The notes beneath the pieces are model-generated. The model worked only from the letters and a program-made list of their open reading frames with translations. It was not told the DNA's origin and made no database searches. This document shows positions 1-11,499 of a stretch of 64,000 nucleotides of DNA, piece after piece. Origin of the DNA: Cryptomeria japonica (Eukaryota; Streptophyta; Pinopsida; Cupressales; Cupressaceae); contig NC_081409.1 in assembly GCF_030272615.1 (NCBI RefSeq), positions 477,370,573 to 477,434,572 of the forward strand, read 5' to 3'. A program made the position numbers and the translations under genes. Within the stretch, counting starts at the first letter, position 1, and every line of letters begins with the position of its first letter.

Positions 1-64
1 CGTAGGGTTTAATAGACAAATAATTAAATAAATAATTATTAGCTAATACAAGATAACTCTAACA
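1..64 (-). repeat. T 3' LTR (partial)
   Basis: Only the first 64 bases of this LTR, in minus orientation, are inside the window. They match the outer end of the complete LTR at 1766-2127 with few differences, and terminate at the expected TGTT (minus strand) next to the polypurine tract. Confidence 0.85.
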
Positions 65-75
65 CCCCCCCTTAA
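65..75 (-). other. T polypurine tract
   Basis: On the minus strand this reads TTAAGGGGGGG directly before the LTR start TGTTAGAG. It is the expected plus-strand primer for an LTR retrotransposon and fixes the element's orientation. Confidence 0.8.
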
Positions 76-1752
76 GATGAACTTAGGGAGTAGCTAAAAA
101 ACTAAATGCATGAAGCAAAAAATGCAACTACAATATGAAGGCAAATTTGGGTCCCGACAACAAGGCTTGATGAGGTACCCAATCACAACCAAATCTCTAT
201 GAATTGGAGAAATAGAGAAAACCACGTGGGAAAAAACTCTACTCCAAAAAAAATGGAAAAATAATAAGAACACCGCTGAAGCAGGAAATAGCTGCAAACA
301 CTGTCGAAGAGTAACTGGTGATCTGAAGAACCTCCACTGAAATAGAACATGACCAGGTAGAGAAGACTGTAATCTGCATGAGTGCCCTCAAATGACACTA
401 CTCGAATCAGATGGCAAACAAAGGCAAACAACTAAACTTGAAAATACATATGGCATGAGACACCAAAGCCTAGAGAGCTGATCAATCGAACCACTGAAGC
501 ATTAGAACCAATAGGACAAACCTCCCCATAATGCTGAAGAGGGAGAGGGACAGGTACACTGAAAAGAACGGCCAATAAGAACTGCATGACAAAGAACCAG
601 GAACATCGAAGGTGAAGAGAAAGTACATAGTGTCGTGGAATGAACACTCACTTAACACACATCATGAGGCAAATGTCATGGAATGAACACTCATTTCACA
701 AAGGTAGATGGCAAACAAAAGTCAAACATCAACCCCCTCATGGCACTTTATAAGTATTGCATGTACAATAAGGCACAAGATGTGCAAGATCCCAAGTAAA
801 CAATGCATGATGACACTTTATCTCAGTGTGTTTGTATAAATGAAGCTACAATGATAAGAAGACTAGAAATAGAAAGAAGAACCAAAATTGAGACATCCTA
901 CTCAGAGAAGAGATCCTAAGACCTGAAACAACCAAGATATCCACTAGAGTGCTGAAAAACAAAAAATTGAATAAAATATTCCTGGAGCAGAATCTAGAAA
1001 TAAAACTCATATGGCTGGAAAGTGTACAGAACAAGTTTTCCAATGATATAAATTTTTTGAAAAACGGAGTTCGGATGCTCATTCTATGGCTCCCGAAGTA
1101 CAAAAAAAAGACCCCACTTTGACTGGAGAAAAACACAGTCAAATAGAAATATTGGGAAAACAATCCAACATCATGAGGTTTATCTTGGAACCAGCTTTCC
1201 GATGCCTATTCATTTTCAAAAAAATGACTCTGTATGCCCAAAAGAAAAAAACCCTCTTTTAGGGCATAAAAAGGGTAATAAATAAATAAATAAATAAATT
1301 TTTTTTTTGATGAAAATTTTCTAACGCATTTGCAGGTACAGCCGTATGGATTTTTGTGTCTTGTAAAGCATTGCAATGAAAAAATCATGGCCCAGATGCA
1401 CTTGTCATCGAAATAGGTCGAATTATATATCAAAATAACTGGAAACTCCCTTCGGAAGCCAATGGTGAGGTCTTTTTTGGCCCAAACTGCTTTGATGTTT
1501 TAAAATGATTGTTTGATGAATTTCTTGAAATTCGTGCCAAAAAAAGGCAAAACCAAAGAAAAAATTTCAAAACTCAAATTTGACAAATTTTATATGGAAA
1601 TGGAGGTTTTCGGGCATTTTGAGCTCAACGGTGAGGTCCGTTTGAGCCCAAAATGATCAGAAACAAAATAGCTACTCCAGATCCAATAAAAAACTTGAAA
1701 CCCTCCTCTAAAAAATCTTCTAAAAAATCAGGAACAAGCAGCAACAGATGTA
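76..1752 (-). other. T internal region, no recognisable protein
   Basis: About 1.7 kb between polypurine tract and primer-binding site. Minus-strand ORFs of up to about 105 codons occur but show no zinc knuckle, protease DSG/DTG, RT YxDD or integrase motif. An AAAT microsatellite lies near 1276-1298, followed by a T run. I read this as non-coding or as a fully decayed coding region. Confidence 0.6.
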
Positions 1753-1765
1753 GGCTCTGATACCA
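1753..1765 (-). other. T primer-binding site (initiator-Met tRNA)
   Basis: The minus strand reads TGGTATCAGAGCC immediately inside the LTR end. This is the standard plant primer-binding site complementary to the 3' end of initiator methionine tRNA. Confidence 0.9.
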
Positions 1766-2127
1766 TGAAGAAGTTGAGGAAATACAACTTCAGAGATCCC
1801 AAGAACACCTTCATGCAAATACCTGTCACAAGAGAAGAATGAACGCACATAAGGGAAAAAACATAAATTCTCAGAAGAAGAAAATTATCATTCAGAAAGG
1901 GAATCAATTTATGAAAAAGTACAATACAATCCTTATAAAAGGATAATACCAACCCTAAAGGTGTGCAACCCTAAAGAAACCCTAAAGGGATAATGTGTAT
2001 TTAATAATTAGAATAATTATTAAATACCTACAATATTTATTATATGCCTAAGTTTAGCTTAAGCGTAGAGTTTAATAGACTAGTAATTAAATAAATAATT
2101 ATTAGCTAATACAAGGTAACTCTAACA
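1766..2127 (-). repeat. T 5' LTR (362 bp, complete)
   Basis: On the plus strand it runs from TGAAGAAG to TCTAACA, so on the minus strand it starts TGTTAGAG and ends CTTCTTCA, with the usual TG...CA ends. It is bounded by the primer-binding site on the left and the tandem array on the right. A possible TATA motif (TTATAAGG, minus) lies near 1931-1942. Confidence 0.85.
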
Positions 2128-2133
2128 TTTTTT

Positions 2134-3460
2134 CCCTTGATTTTTTCTTTTTACACCAAGGAGTTTAATATAGGTGTAAATTGGGCTCAAAAGTCCGATT
2201 TACACTAAGTATACCTTTTTGGCATAAATTGGGTTTATAAACCCTTTTAACATCTCTTCATTCACTTGTTTTGCTCTCACGGTGCAAATCGAGTTTATAA
2301 ACCTAATTTACACCTTGTTATGTTACTTAGAGTCATTAATTACTCAATTGAGTAATCTGTTTAGGAGTCTCCCTCCTTTATTTTTAAGCTTATAAACTTC
2401 TTTTTAATCTTCATTTTACTTAATTAAGTTCCCTTGGAGCTAAAGAGGGAGATTTTCCACGATTTTCAAACCCTAGTATGTATTGTTTCTTCCTAGTTGT
2501 CCAATTCGACGCTTAGTTAGTACCCAGCTTAGTGTGTCCCATTGCATTTTGCACTTATAAGGCTCCTTTAGGTATTTAATTATTAATTTAATTAAATCTG
2601 AAGTCCTCTCTCAATAATTCAGATATAATAAATTGGGTCCTTAACCCTCGGTGTGCCCATTTTTTTATTTTATTTTGATTAATCTTAATAATGTCCTAAT
2701 TTCAATCTTCAAGGAAAATTTTCACATATCTAAACATTCTCGATTGACCTATTGTGTTGGATTTCACTTTATAATCATGATATCTCACATCCCTAAAAAT
2801 TTGGAAAATAGTCAATATGATCAGAATGCTAGCATTCTAGTCTCATACTTTTTTCCCTAACTTTCAAGAGCTTAATTTGGTGGTATTATAATGTTCAAAT
2901 CCTGATTTGTGTCATTTTTTATTAATTCTAAGTTGGCCTATTATAAAAAATAAAGTTAGGGTTTTATATAATTATATAAAGCATTTTTTTCCCCTCATTT
3001 GAGGATTCAGAATCTAGCAATTCAAGGAGATCCATGTGAAGTCAAAGTATAGGTTTTATGTGAAGTCGACAATTAGCAAATTCATCATTAATGAAGTTTT
3101 CATCAACATTTTCATCATTTGGGAAGCTTTGGGAAATATTGAAGAATAATAAGGAGATCATCGACTGTTGATTGGCTTGTACCTTTCATTAGGGTTTGGT
3201 ATGGCTTTATGTTATTTTCATATCTCTATTTGAATTTCAAATCTTCATATCATCACATTTTCAAATCTGCATTATTGCTTTAGATCTACATTACATTTGT
3301 GGTTTGAAACATTTACATTACATTCAGTTTAGTGTTTCATTATCCTTGATTTTATCATTAAGAAAAATTGAGGGTATGCTACAAATTTTTGCTCATTTGT
3401 AGTTAAATTTCTCTATGCACACTTTACGAGACGTCATTGTAATCTTAAAATGGGTTTTTT
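2134..3460. repeat. Tandem array unit R1 (about 1.33 kb)
   Basis: The unit starts at CCCTTGATTTTTT. Shared landmarks in every unit, in order: three inverted-repeat motifs in the first 200 bp, GGAGCTAAAGAGGGAGA about 300 bp in, the GGTGGTATTATAATGTTC segment, and ACTGTTGATTGGCTTG near the end. The short plus-strand ORFs here drift between units and hold no domain, so I do not call a gene. R1 is cut on its left by T. Confidence 0.9.
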
Positions 3461-4717
3461 CCCTTGATTTTTTTGTTTTTTATCAAGGAGTGTATTATAG
3501 ATGTAAATTGGGCTCATAAATCCGATTTACACTATGTATACCTTTTCAGTAAAAATTTGGTTTATAAACCAGATTTACATCTCTTCATTCACGTGTTTTG
3601 CTCTCAAGGTGCAAATCGATTTTATAAACCTAATTTACACCTTGTTATGTCACTCAGAATCATTAATTACTCAATTGATTAATTTGTTTAGGAGTCCCCA
3701 TCCTTTATTTTTAAGCTTATAAACCTCTTTTTAATCTTCATTTTACTTAATTAAGTTCCCTTGGAGCTAAAGAGGGAGATTTTCCATGATTTTCAAATCC
3801 TAGTATGTATTATTTCTTCCTAGTTGTCCAATTCCACACTTAGTTAGTACCCGCCTTAGTGTGTCCCTTTGCATTTTGAATTTATAAGGCTCCTTTAGGC
3901 ATTTAATTATTAATTTAATTAAATCTAAAGTCCTCTCTCAATAATTCAGATATTATAAAATGGGGCCCTTAACCCTAGATGTGCCCCTTTTTTATTTTAT
4001 TTTAATTAATCTTAATAATGTCCTAATTTCAATCTTCAAGAAAAAAATTCACATATCTAAACATCTTGGATTGATCTACCATGTTGGATTTGACTTTATA
4101 ATTATGATATCTCACATCCCTAGAAAATTGGAAAAAAGTCGATCTGTACCTTTTTCCCTAAATTTCAAGAGTTTAATTTGGTGGTATTATAAAGTTCAAA
4201 TCCCAATTTGTATCAATTTTTATTAATTCTAAGTTGACCTACTATAAAAAATTAAGTTAGGGTTTGATATAATTATAATTAAGGAGATCCTTGTGAAGTG
4301 AAAGTACAGGTTTTATGTGAAGTCTACAATTAGCAAATTCATGATTAATGAAGTTTTCATCAACATTTTCATCATTTGGGAAGCTTTGGGAGATATTGAA
4401 GAATAATAAGGAGATCATCGACTGTTGATTGGCTTGTAGCTTTCCTTAGGGTTTGGTATGGTTTTATGTTATTTCTATATCTCTATTTGAGTTTCAGATC
4501 TACATATCATCACATTTTCAAATCTGCATTATTGCTTGAGATCTACATTGCATTTATGGTTTGAAACATTTACATTATATTCAATTTAGGTTTTTATTAT
4601 CCTTGATTTTATCATTAAGCAAAATTGAGGGTACCCTACAAATTTTTGCTTATTTTTATTTAAATTTTTCTATGCACGCTGTACGAGACATCATTGTCAT
4701 CTTAAAATGGGTTTTTC
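3461..4717. repeat. Tandem array unit R2 (about 1.26 kb)
   Basis: Same landmarks in the same order as R1. The unit is about 70 bp shorter because a segment containing TATAAAGC and CTCATTTGAGGATTC, present near 2980-3025 in R1, is missing near 4277. Confidence 0.9.
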
Positions 4718-5464
4718 CCCTTGATTTTTTCCTTTTACACCAAGGAGTGTAATATAGGTGTAAATTGGGCTCATAAGTCTGATTTACACTAAGTATACTT
4801 TTTTGGTTGGGTTTATAAACCCGATTTACATCTCTTCATTCACTTGTTTTGCTCTCAAGGTGCAAATCAGGTTTATAAACCTAATTTGCACCATGTTATA
4901 TCACTCAGAGTCATTAATTACTCAATTGAGTAATTTTTTTAGGATTCTCGCTCTTTTATTTTTAAGCCTATAAAGCTCTTTTTAATCTTCATTTTACTTA
5001 ATTAAGTTCCCTTGGAGCTAAAGAGGGAGATTTTCCACTTTTTTCAAACCCTAGAATGTATTATTTCTTTCTAGTTGTCCAATTCCATGCTTCGTTAGCA
5101 TCCACCTTAGTGTGTCCCATTGCATTTTGCATTTATAAGGCTCCTTTAGGAATTTAATTATTAATTTAATTAAATCTAAACTCCTCTCTCAATAATTTAG
5201 ATATTATAAATTAGGGCCCTTAAGCCTAGGTGTGCCCCATTTTAATTTTATTTTAATTAATCTTAATAATATCCTAATTTCAATCTTCAAGGAAAATTTC
5301 CACATATATAAACATCTTGATTGACCTACTGTGTTGGATTTGAATTTATAATCATGATATCTCACATCCCTAGAAAATTGGAAAAAAGTCGACCAGACCA
5401 GAATTCTAGCAAACTAGTCCCGTACTTTTTTCCCTAAATTTCAAGAGCTTAATTTGGTGGTATT
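4718..5464. repeat. Tandem array unit R3, left part
   Basis: This half unit stops at GGTGGTATT, where element A is inserted. The other half resumes at 25940 with GTATTATAATGTTC. Removing A and one 5-bp target copy restores a unit of about 1.32 kb. Confidence 0.9.
5460..5464. other. Target-site duplication of A, left copy (GTATT)
   Basis: GTATT here and at 25940-25944 flank element A. Intact units of the array carry a single GTATT at the same place, so it is a true 5-bp duplication. Confidence 0.85.
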
Positions 5465-6391
5465 TGTTGGGTGAATATTTTTTCACTCACATACCAATGA
5501 CAAAATATATAATTCACACACAACTATGTTGAGAAATTAATCTATCCTCCCAGTAAGGGGAGGTTCTCTTTGAAATTTCTTCTTTAATTAACAAGAAACT
5601 AAAATCTGTGGGTAAGTTTTAGGCATAAAACTCTCTTTGTTCAAATTTTATGTATTTTCCCTCCACTTATTATAATTCTCTATCACTTATGATATTTAAA
5701 GAAATGAAGAAACTAATTGTAACAATTATACCCAAAACTACAATCAATAAGCACAAAGTCTTTCTTAAATATAATTCTAACTAAACTAATGATTACAAAT
5801 GCTAAGAAATTTAACTTGCAACTCAAAGTCTTCAAGTGCAATTTCCCAATCCTTAAAACTATAAGTAATAGTAGTAATACAAAGCCTACCACTAATTACT
5901 TAACATTAGAAAATTTCCCAAATATATTGTTAACTCAAAGTCTACTCAACACACTTGGAAATCTCTTTCAATAACATATACAAATTTGCCATAAAATTCT
6001 AATATATATAAGAATGATTGTGAGAACTAAGCATAGGAGTAATTCCAATCACAACCACAGTCTTCTAATTACTCAAAGTTGAGGTTTAATGGATTGCTTT
6101 CTTATATTACTTTGAATTCAATTTTACATCCCAAAAAGCTCAAAGTCTTAGTTGGCACAAAATTTCGGCAGAGTTTTGCTAAGCATATAAAAGATAAAAA
6201 TTTATAAATGAGGCTCCTCTATATATAGGAGAGAAAGGGAGAAAAAGGTGGGCACGGTTCACTAATTCAACTGCACAATCCCACTTGACTACAACTACAG
6301 CATAAAGGGAGCATGCAACTGCAAGAAAACTTACAACATCTAAAAATGCAACTACATTAAAAAAAACATCTACATGAAAAACTAAGTGTCA
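5465..6391 (-). repeat. A 3' LTR (927 bp)
   Basis: On the minus strand it starts TGACACTTAGT at 6391 and ends CACCCAACA at 5465. Its first 280 plus-strand bases match the right end of the element at 25393-25660. I see no clean polypurine tract next to 6391; the minus strand there reads GTGTCCCCTTTT. Confidence 0.85.
6217..6229 (-). promoter_or_regulatory. Likely TATA box of the A LTR
   Basis: The minus strand reads CCTATATATAGAGG, about 170 bp inside the LTR start, a typical distance for the U3/R promoter of a plant LTR. No transcript evidence. Confidence 0.5.
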
Positions 6392-6404
6392 AAAAGGGGA
6401 CACT

Positions 6405-9400
6405 TTATTCATCTTTCTCCACCTCATTGGATTTAAATTCTTCAAATTTAGCCAAGATGGATTTCATCTCAACTTCATCTAGCAGGGTGATGGAACTTGA
6501 TATAGCATTGATCCGAAATATAGCATCTTTGGTCTTCACATGCTGCTTCTTTCCATCCTTGAGCAAAGAGGCAAGCAACTCTAAACCAACCTATATTTCA
6601 AGAAGTTTATCAAAGGTGTTCAGAGTGAAGTCTTGCTCTATCCAACATGAGATCAGAGAGTGGAATTCCTGGATGATGGTATCACTTGAGACCAATTGTT
6701 GATTATCCTTACCATATAAGAAGCAAGGGATATCATCTATTCTCATTGAAATTTGATCAATATCATTATCACAATCTTGATCTCACCTTCAAGATTAGTG
6801 ACCATATGCTTGATCAATTCATTCATGTGTGCTCGTAGGGACAAAACTTGAACGTACTTTCCTCTTGTTTCTCACACTTTATTCTCTACAAGGATGTCAA
6901 TGTCAAAGTCCTCCATCTTTCTCCACATCTGCATGTTTCTTTCATTCTCATCTATCCCTTGTGTGAAAGTGGTTTTGATTCCTTGTATTTGACTTTGCAT
7001 GATTTCAAAGTCTTTCAATAGCTTGATAGTTGAATCTAGGAGGAGGGAGCCTTCAAATTTCAACCTTTCAATCCATTGATCCACCACTTGACCCTTAACC
7101 CCCACTTGTTCCATTCTTTTGAGTGCTTATGTATCAATGTATGAAACAATTGGTTCTACCTGTTGAGAGGTCTGGGTCACTTTGATCAAAATATTGGTTA
7201 GTTGCTCACACTTTTCATTCAATTTCAGCTTTTCAGCATGTTCTTCATCAAGTCTCCTCATGATAGCCGCGTTCGCAGCTCTTTAATCCTTCTTCATGCT
7301 CTCATGAGTTTCCTCTCCAAGTTAGATAGCTTGAACCATATAATCTGCAAGTTGAATATTCTCTTTGGTTTTACTTGCAGCTGGCACAATCACTTCAACA
7401 TATTTTCTCTTACTTACAGGATCAACCATCACCCTTGATACTGCCTTTGGCTTCTTGGTCAATTTTGCCTTCGAATGAGCTAACTGTTCAAAGTTGAAAT
7501 CATCTGGTGAGACAACTTGCTTCTTCCTTTTTGGTGCCACTATGTCTAACCAAGGAGGTAAGACTGATTGTGTGGTTGGAGTAGTGACCTCCACTTGTAC
7601 TATAACCATGGACAAACTAGTAGGTGGCTGACTTGAAGATATTGTTGCCATTGATGGTCCCACTTGTACTAAGGCCGTTGTAGCAATAGGCATCATATGA
7701 GTAGTCACAAGTGGAATTGTAGAAACTGATACTGGTGGTGGTAGTGGCATAGAAGTTGGTAAGATGTTACATGTCCCAACTATTATATCTACTAGTGGCG
7801 TTGATGTAATAACATAAGTTGTTGTTGTTGAAATGACAATTGTGCTCACCAGGGGTGGAGTTTCTATCATGGCAGTAGAAATAGGAAGACTCACTACATG
7901 TTGCTCCTAAGTAACTTGTTCCATGGCTTCATTAAAATCCAATATTGATAACTTAATCATGGAAGTTGGAATGTCATCAAAACTAGGAATGCTAGAAAGA
8001 GTAACAAATTCTTCATTGCCCCTTTCTTGACCTTATTCATCATCCAACTCAATATATGCTCTTTATTTATCATGTTCTTGCAGCTCTTCATCAGAATTAG
8101 AGTCAATAGAATGAATCACAACACAAATAGGTGATGATGTCTGAGAGGTGGTAGGAGTAGAACTTTATCCTTGTTCTTGTTCTTCTCCAGCATGAGGAAT
8201 TTCTCCCTCTTCTTGTTCTTTTTCTTCTTCCTTGGCTTGGTCAATCCCTTGGGATGATTCCTGTTGCATGGCTGCAAAGGAAGATTCCCCTTTCTTTGGG
8301 CCTTTAACGGTGAATTTGAATTTAGGTTCCTTCCCTTTAGATTTTGGTGGTGAAACCAATGGTGGGGGAGCCTAAGTATCTTCCTTATTCTTGGTTCTTA
8401 CTTCTGAAGTCTTCCCCACTAGACCATCATTATCTTCCTCACCAAAGCTAGCAGGAAGTGGTTTCATCTAGATTCTCTTCTTCAATAGCCATTGGTTTGT
8501 GTTTTCCATGATAGGCGCAAACCTCTTTGAAATTGATTTGCTTTCTTTCTTTGACCATTGAATTGGAGGTAAAGGAGTATCAACAATTTTCCACTCATTA
8601 TAGACATGATCCACTATATCCTTTGTATCCTCCATGATGCCTGGAATCTTAGCCAAGTCCAAGTTCTCTATTTTCTCTAATGTAAGACAACTATAATCCA
8701 TCCTTCTTACATCTTCATCACTTCTACATTCCGCCCAAACATCCTCAAGCCTATGTGCATGCACATAACTCCTCTTGATTTTGTCTCTCATGTTGCGAAA
8801 ATCAAAGTTATCTCAAGCTTTAAACCTCCTCATTGTGACCCATAACATTTCATTCTCCATATTTTTGGCCTTGGGCATGGTAAGAACTAAATATCAACAA
8901 ATAGACTTAGGCCATTTGAGACCTGTCTTATGAGCAGAATCTTGTCTGGCATGTACATGTACTAATTGATGACATAGCTCCATGAGGACAATCTTATCTG
9001 ATGGGTATTGAGGCAACATGAATGGATCACATGTGAAGAATCCAATGCGAATATATTTACAAGTAGGATATTGTAAGAACACACAACCAAAAGAAGACAC
9101 CAAGTCATATGTTGCTTTTAAAATTCTCTCCTTATGTAGATTCTTGTTGAACAAACATCTCCATACTACAAAGAAAGCATCATTGACTCTTCGGAAATGA
9201 GATCCCTAATTATTGATGGTTAGCTGATCATAATAATCCCAAACATGTAACAACCTTCAATCTCCTTTGGTAGACAATCTCGGATATTGCCTCATTATGG
9301 TGACTGCATACACAAGATAAGAAGTAATAAAAATTCAATGATGTTTTGACTTTCTTTAACTAAATATAGAGAGAATCACTAATTTTCTCTCCCCAATCCA

Positions 9401-10119
9401 TCTTGGTTGTCCCTTTTCTGATGACTTTCATGTAGTAACACATCCATTCTTTGAAGTAGTGGGAATCTCTCAAACCACTAACTCATGCAAGCATTGTAAC
9501 CATGTCAATATACTCTTCAAGGAAATTACTTCTATGAAAGTAATTTGGCCATTTAGTGACAGTTGAATCATGTGAAGTAGATAAAAAAACAGTGTTGATT
9601 ATTTTCTTGCACTTATCTGTGTGCTTCTCATAATATGCTTGTGCACTATCCATGGTTATATCAGCAATTTCAACTTCCTTTAGACCTTTGAAAATACTAT
9701 TGAAAAATGCACTATCAAGTGTCATCACCACATTCTTGTTAGCATCTTTCACCTGACGAGTGTTCGGGTCGAAGTGTTCTGCCACAACCAATACAAATTC
9801 TAGATCATGAGCTGCAAGAGGAAAAGAGCATATTTGTGCAATTCTGACCTCATCAAATTTGTCATATGGGATGGAGCCTTCTTGCATTTGTTTTCAAACT
9901 CCTTCATATCCACATGCCCAATTTTAGTATCTCTATCACATTAGAGTCCATTGAGCTTTCAGGGAACATATTCAAGTACTTATCGTACTTGTACTTCATC
10001 CTTTTGTATATAGGTTTGCTCGGTGATGGATATGTTTGAATGGGAGAGGCCTTTGATTTTCTTGCAAATGACTTAAACATTTGCAAAGATGTTGCAGAGA
10101 ACATGTTTGTTAGGTCCAT
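6405..10119 (-). pseudogene. A accessory ORF downstream of integrase (unknown function, broken)
   Basis: About 1,200 codons' worth of coding-like sequence lies between the palindrome array and the 3' LTR, in the same sense as pol. Open pieces are at 9904-10119, 9483-9887, 8894-9154, 8468-8791, 8165-8359, 7322-7894 and 6872-7114. Most from 9154 leftward share one frame; the first pieces and the very end are shifted. The N-terminal half looks like a folded domain, including a segment with PNYFHRSNFLEEYIDM. The middle is rich in Lys, Glu and Gln (KEEEKEQEEGE), followed by a Thr/Pro/Val-rich stretch, then helical, charged sequence. I recognise no protease, RT, integrase or membrane segment. Extra ORFs beyond pol are known in Tat and Athila elements, but I cannot assign this one. 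Its job is unknown. Confidence 0.6.
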
Positions 10120-10227
10120 GATTAGTATTCATCATCAGAAGAACAAGCTGGAGATCTGAAATCAAACAGGACTAAGCAAACAACTTGATTGAAAAAGGCT
10201 CATGAAGGGAAAAAACTTCAAAATTGG

Positions 10228-10730
10228 CAAGTCGGGGTTTAAAATCTGACCTACTAGTTGCAAAGGAAAGATATTGGCATGTCGAGTTTTAAACCCTGAC
10301 ATGATAGTATAAAGGAAAAATAAATCACTGACAGGTCAAGGTTTAAAACCCGACATACGAGAGGAACAAAACTGACTGGCAGGTCGGGTTTCAAACCTCG
10401 ACCTATCAGTTGCAAATGTAAAGATAAAATCTCTCACGTAGGGGTTTGAAACCTCTCATGCGACTTGAGGAAACTCTATCCTTGCATGTCAGGTTTCAAA
10501 CCCTGACATGTGAGCTATGGGAATGAGCATTGGCTGACTTGCATGTCAGGGTTCAAAACCCGACATGCAAGTCCATGGAAGGACAATCCACATGTCAGGT
10601 TTTGAAGCTCAACATGTAAGAAAAACAAAACAAAAAAGAAAATCTTATTTCGGGTTTTGAAACCCGTTATGAGAGATTTAGCAGAAAAGGGGAAGGTATA
10701 TCGGGTTTCAAAAACCCGACATACCTCACA
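10228..10730. repeat. A palindrome-module array, cluster 1 (about 10 modules)
   Basis: About ten inverted repeats of 25-34 bp, spaced about 40-70 bp apart by A-rich sequence. Each has a core of GGGTTT(N)AAACCC type with arms ending in variants of CATGTC/GACATG or AGGTCG/CGACCT. The best are near 10538-10572 (arms CTTGCATGTC and GACATGCAAG) and 10698-10730 (AGGTAT...TCGGGTTT pairing with AAACCCGA...ATACCT). The arms change together between modules, so pairing is kept better than sequence. No ORF crosses it. Confidence 0.8.
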
Positions 10731-11035
10731 TTAACTAGAGGAAAAAAAAACAATGAAGCAACACTGAAAACTAACACAAACCCTAACAAAACCTAGCAAA
10801 AACTAGATGCAAAATAAATAAAAGAAAAATGAAAACCCTACCTTCCATATGCGAAGACATTGGAGGAAAAGATGAATCCAATAGCTAAATCACCAACACC
10901 CGCAATGAGGAAGGAGATAAGAGCTAAAATGCCTCACAGGAAGAAACAAAGACTTAGAATGCAAAAAGATCGACTAAAAAGAAATTTATAACTAACTAAA
11001 AGATAAACATGAGTTGCAGTAAATGAAACTCATGT
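10731..11035. other. A-rich spacer within A
   Basis: Between the two palindrome clusters. The plus strand is A-rich, with scattered AACCCTA-type motifs near 10770-10840. I see no ORF, RNA gene or further hairpin. Confidence 0.5.
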
Positions 11036-11240
11036 TGACAGGTTAGACTTTAAAGTCCGACATGTCACCACAAGGCACTAGCAGGTTGGACTTTAAAGTT
11101 TGACCTGTCAACAAAACTAAACTGCACGTCAGACTTTAAAGTTCGGCCTTCTAGTCAGGCAAACTAGCACATTGAGTCCGATGTGCCGACAAAGGCAAAC
11201 TAACACCTTGGGGTTTAAAGCCCAACCTATCAGTCAAAAA
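11036..11240. repeat. A palindrome-module array, cluster 2 (about 5 modules)
   Basis: Five further inverted repeats with a different core, GACTTTAAAGTC. Examples are GGTTAGACTTTAAAGTCCGA near 11042 and GGTTGGACTTTAAAGTTTGA near 11082. The outer arms again vary (GACAGG/CATGTC, GCAGG/CCTGTC). They lie just downstream of the integrase end in element A's sense. Confidence 0.75.
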
Positions 11241-11499
11241 AATAAAACTAATAACTCAAAAATGACTAAACATAAAGACATAAAATGAAGAGCGACCTTT
11301 CTCGGAGGACGTGAGGTATGAAACAAATGAGTTTCATAGGGTTGCCTTGCAATTTAGGCCATGTTGAAATCAAGGAAAATAGCTAGCTCTAATTGGGGAA
11401 CAAGCTACACCACTTGAAGCTTGTAGAATTCAGAACTCTGAGTGCCTATATCCATTGGGCTATAGAGTCAAGCGACAAAATGATAAAAGAAAAACTATA

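Larger units (their letters stand above)
1..2127 (-). mobile_element. Element T: short non-autonomous LTR retrotransposon (3' LTR cut by window edge)
   Basis: Positions 1-64 and about 2062-2127 are near-identical and both end in TAACTCTAACA, so they are the same end of two direct LTRs. Read on the minus strand, the element has an LTR starting TGTTAGAG, a primer-binding site matching initiator-Met tRNA, about 1.7 kb of internal sequence and a G-rich polypurine tract before the second LTR. The internal region holds only scattered minus-strand ORFs of about 105 codons or fewer, with no gag, protease, RT or integrase motif. That structure fits a non-autonomous LARD/TRIM-like element that borrows proteins from a partner. 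The right flank is the 1.3-kb tandem repeat, so T inserted into that array. The left flank and its target duplication lie outside the window. Confidence 0.85.

Noticed and set aside
1753-1765. tRNA gene at the initiator-Met-like sequences (also at 20746, 40928, 58903)
   Set aside because: Only the 12-15 bases complementary to the tRNA 3' end are present next to LTR ends; these are primer-binding sites.
2651-4752. Repeated plus-strand ORFs with FYFILINLNNVLISIFK in the tandem array
   Set aside because: The frame is not kept between units, lengths differ, and there is no start/stop conservation. More likely chance ORFs in a repeat.
10228-11240. CRISPR-like array
   Set aside because: Modules are palindromes of varying sequence, spacing is irregular, and the setting is a plant retrotransposon. 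No identical repeats with unique spacers.
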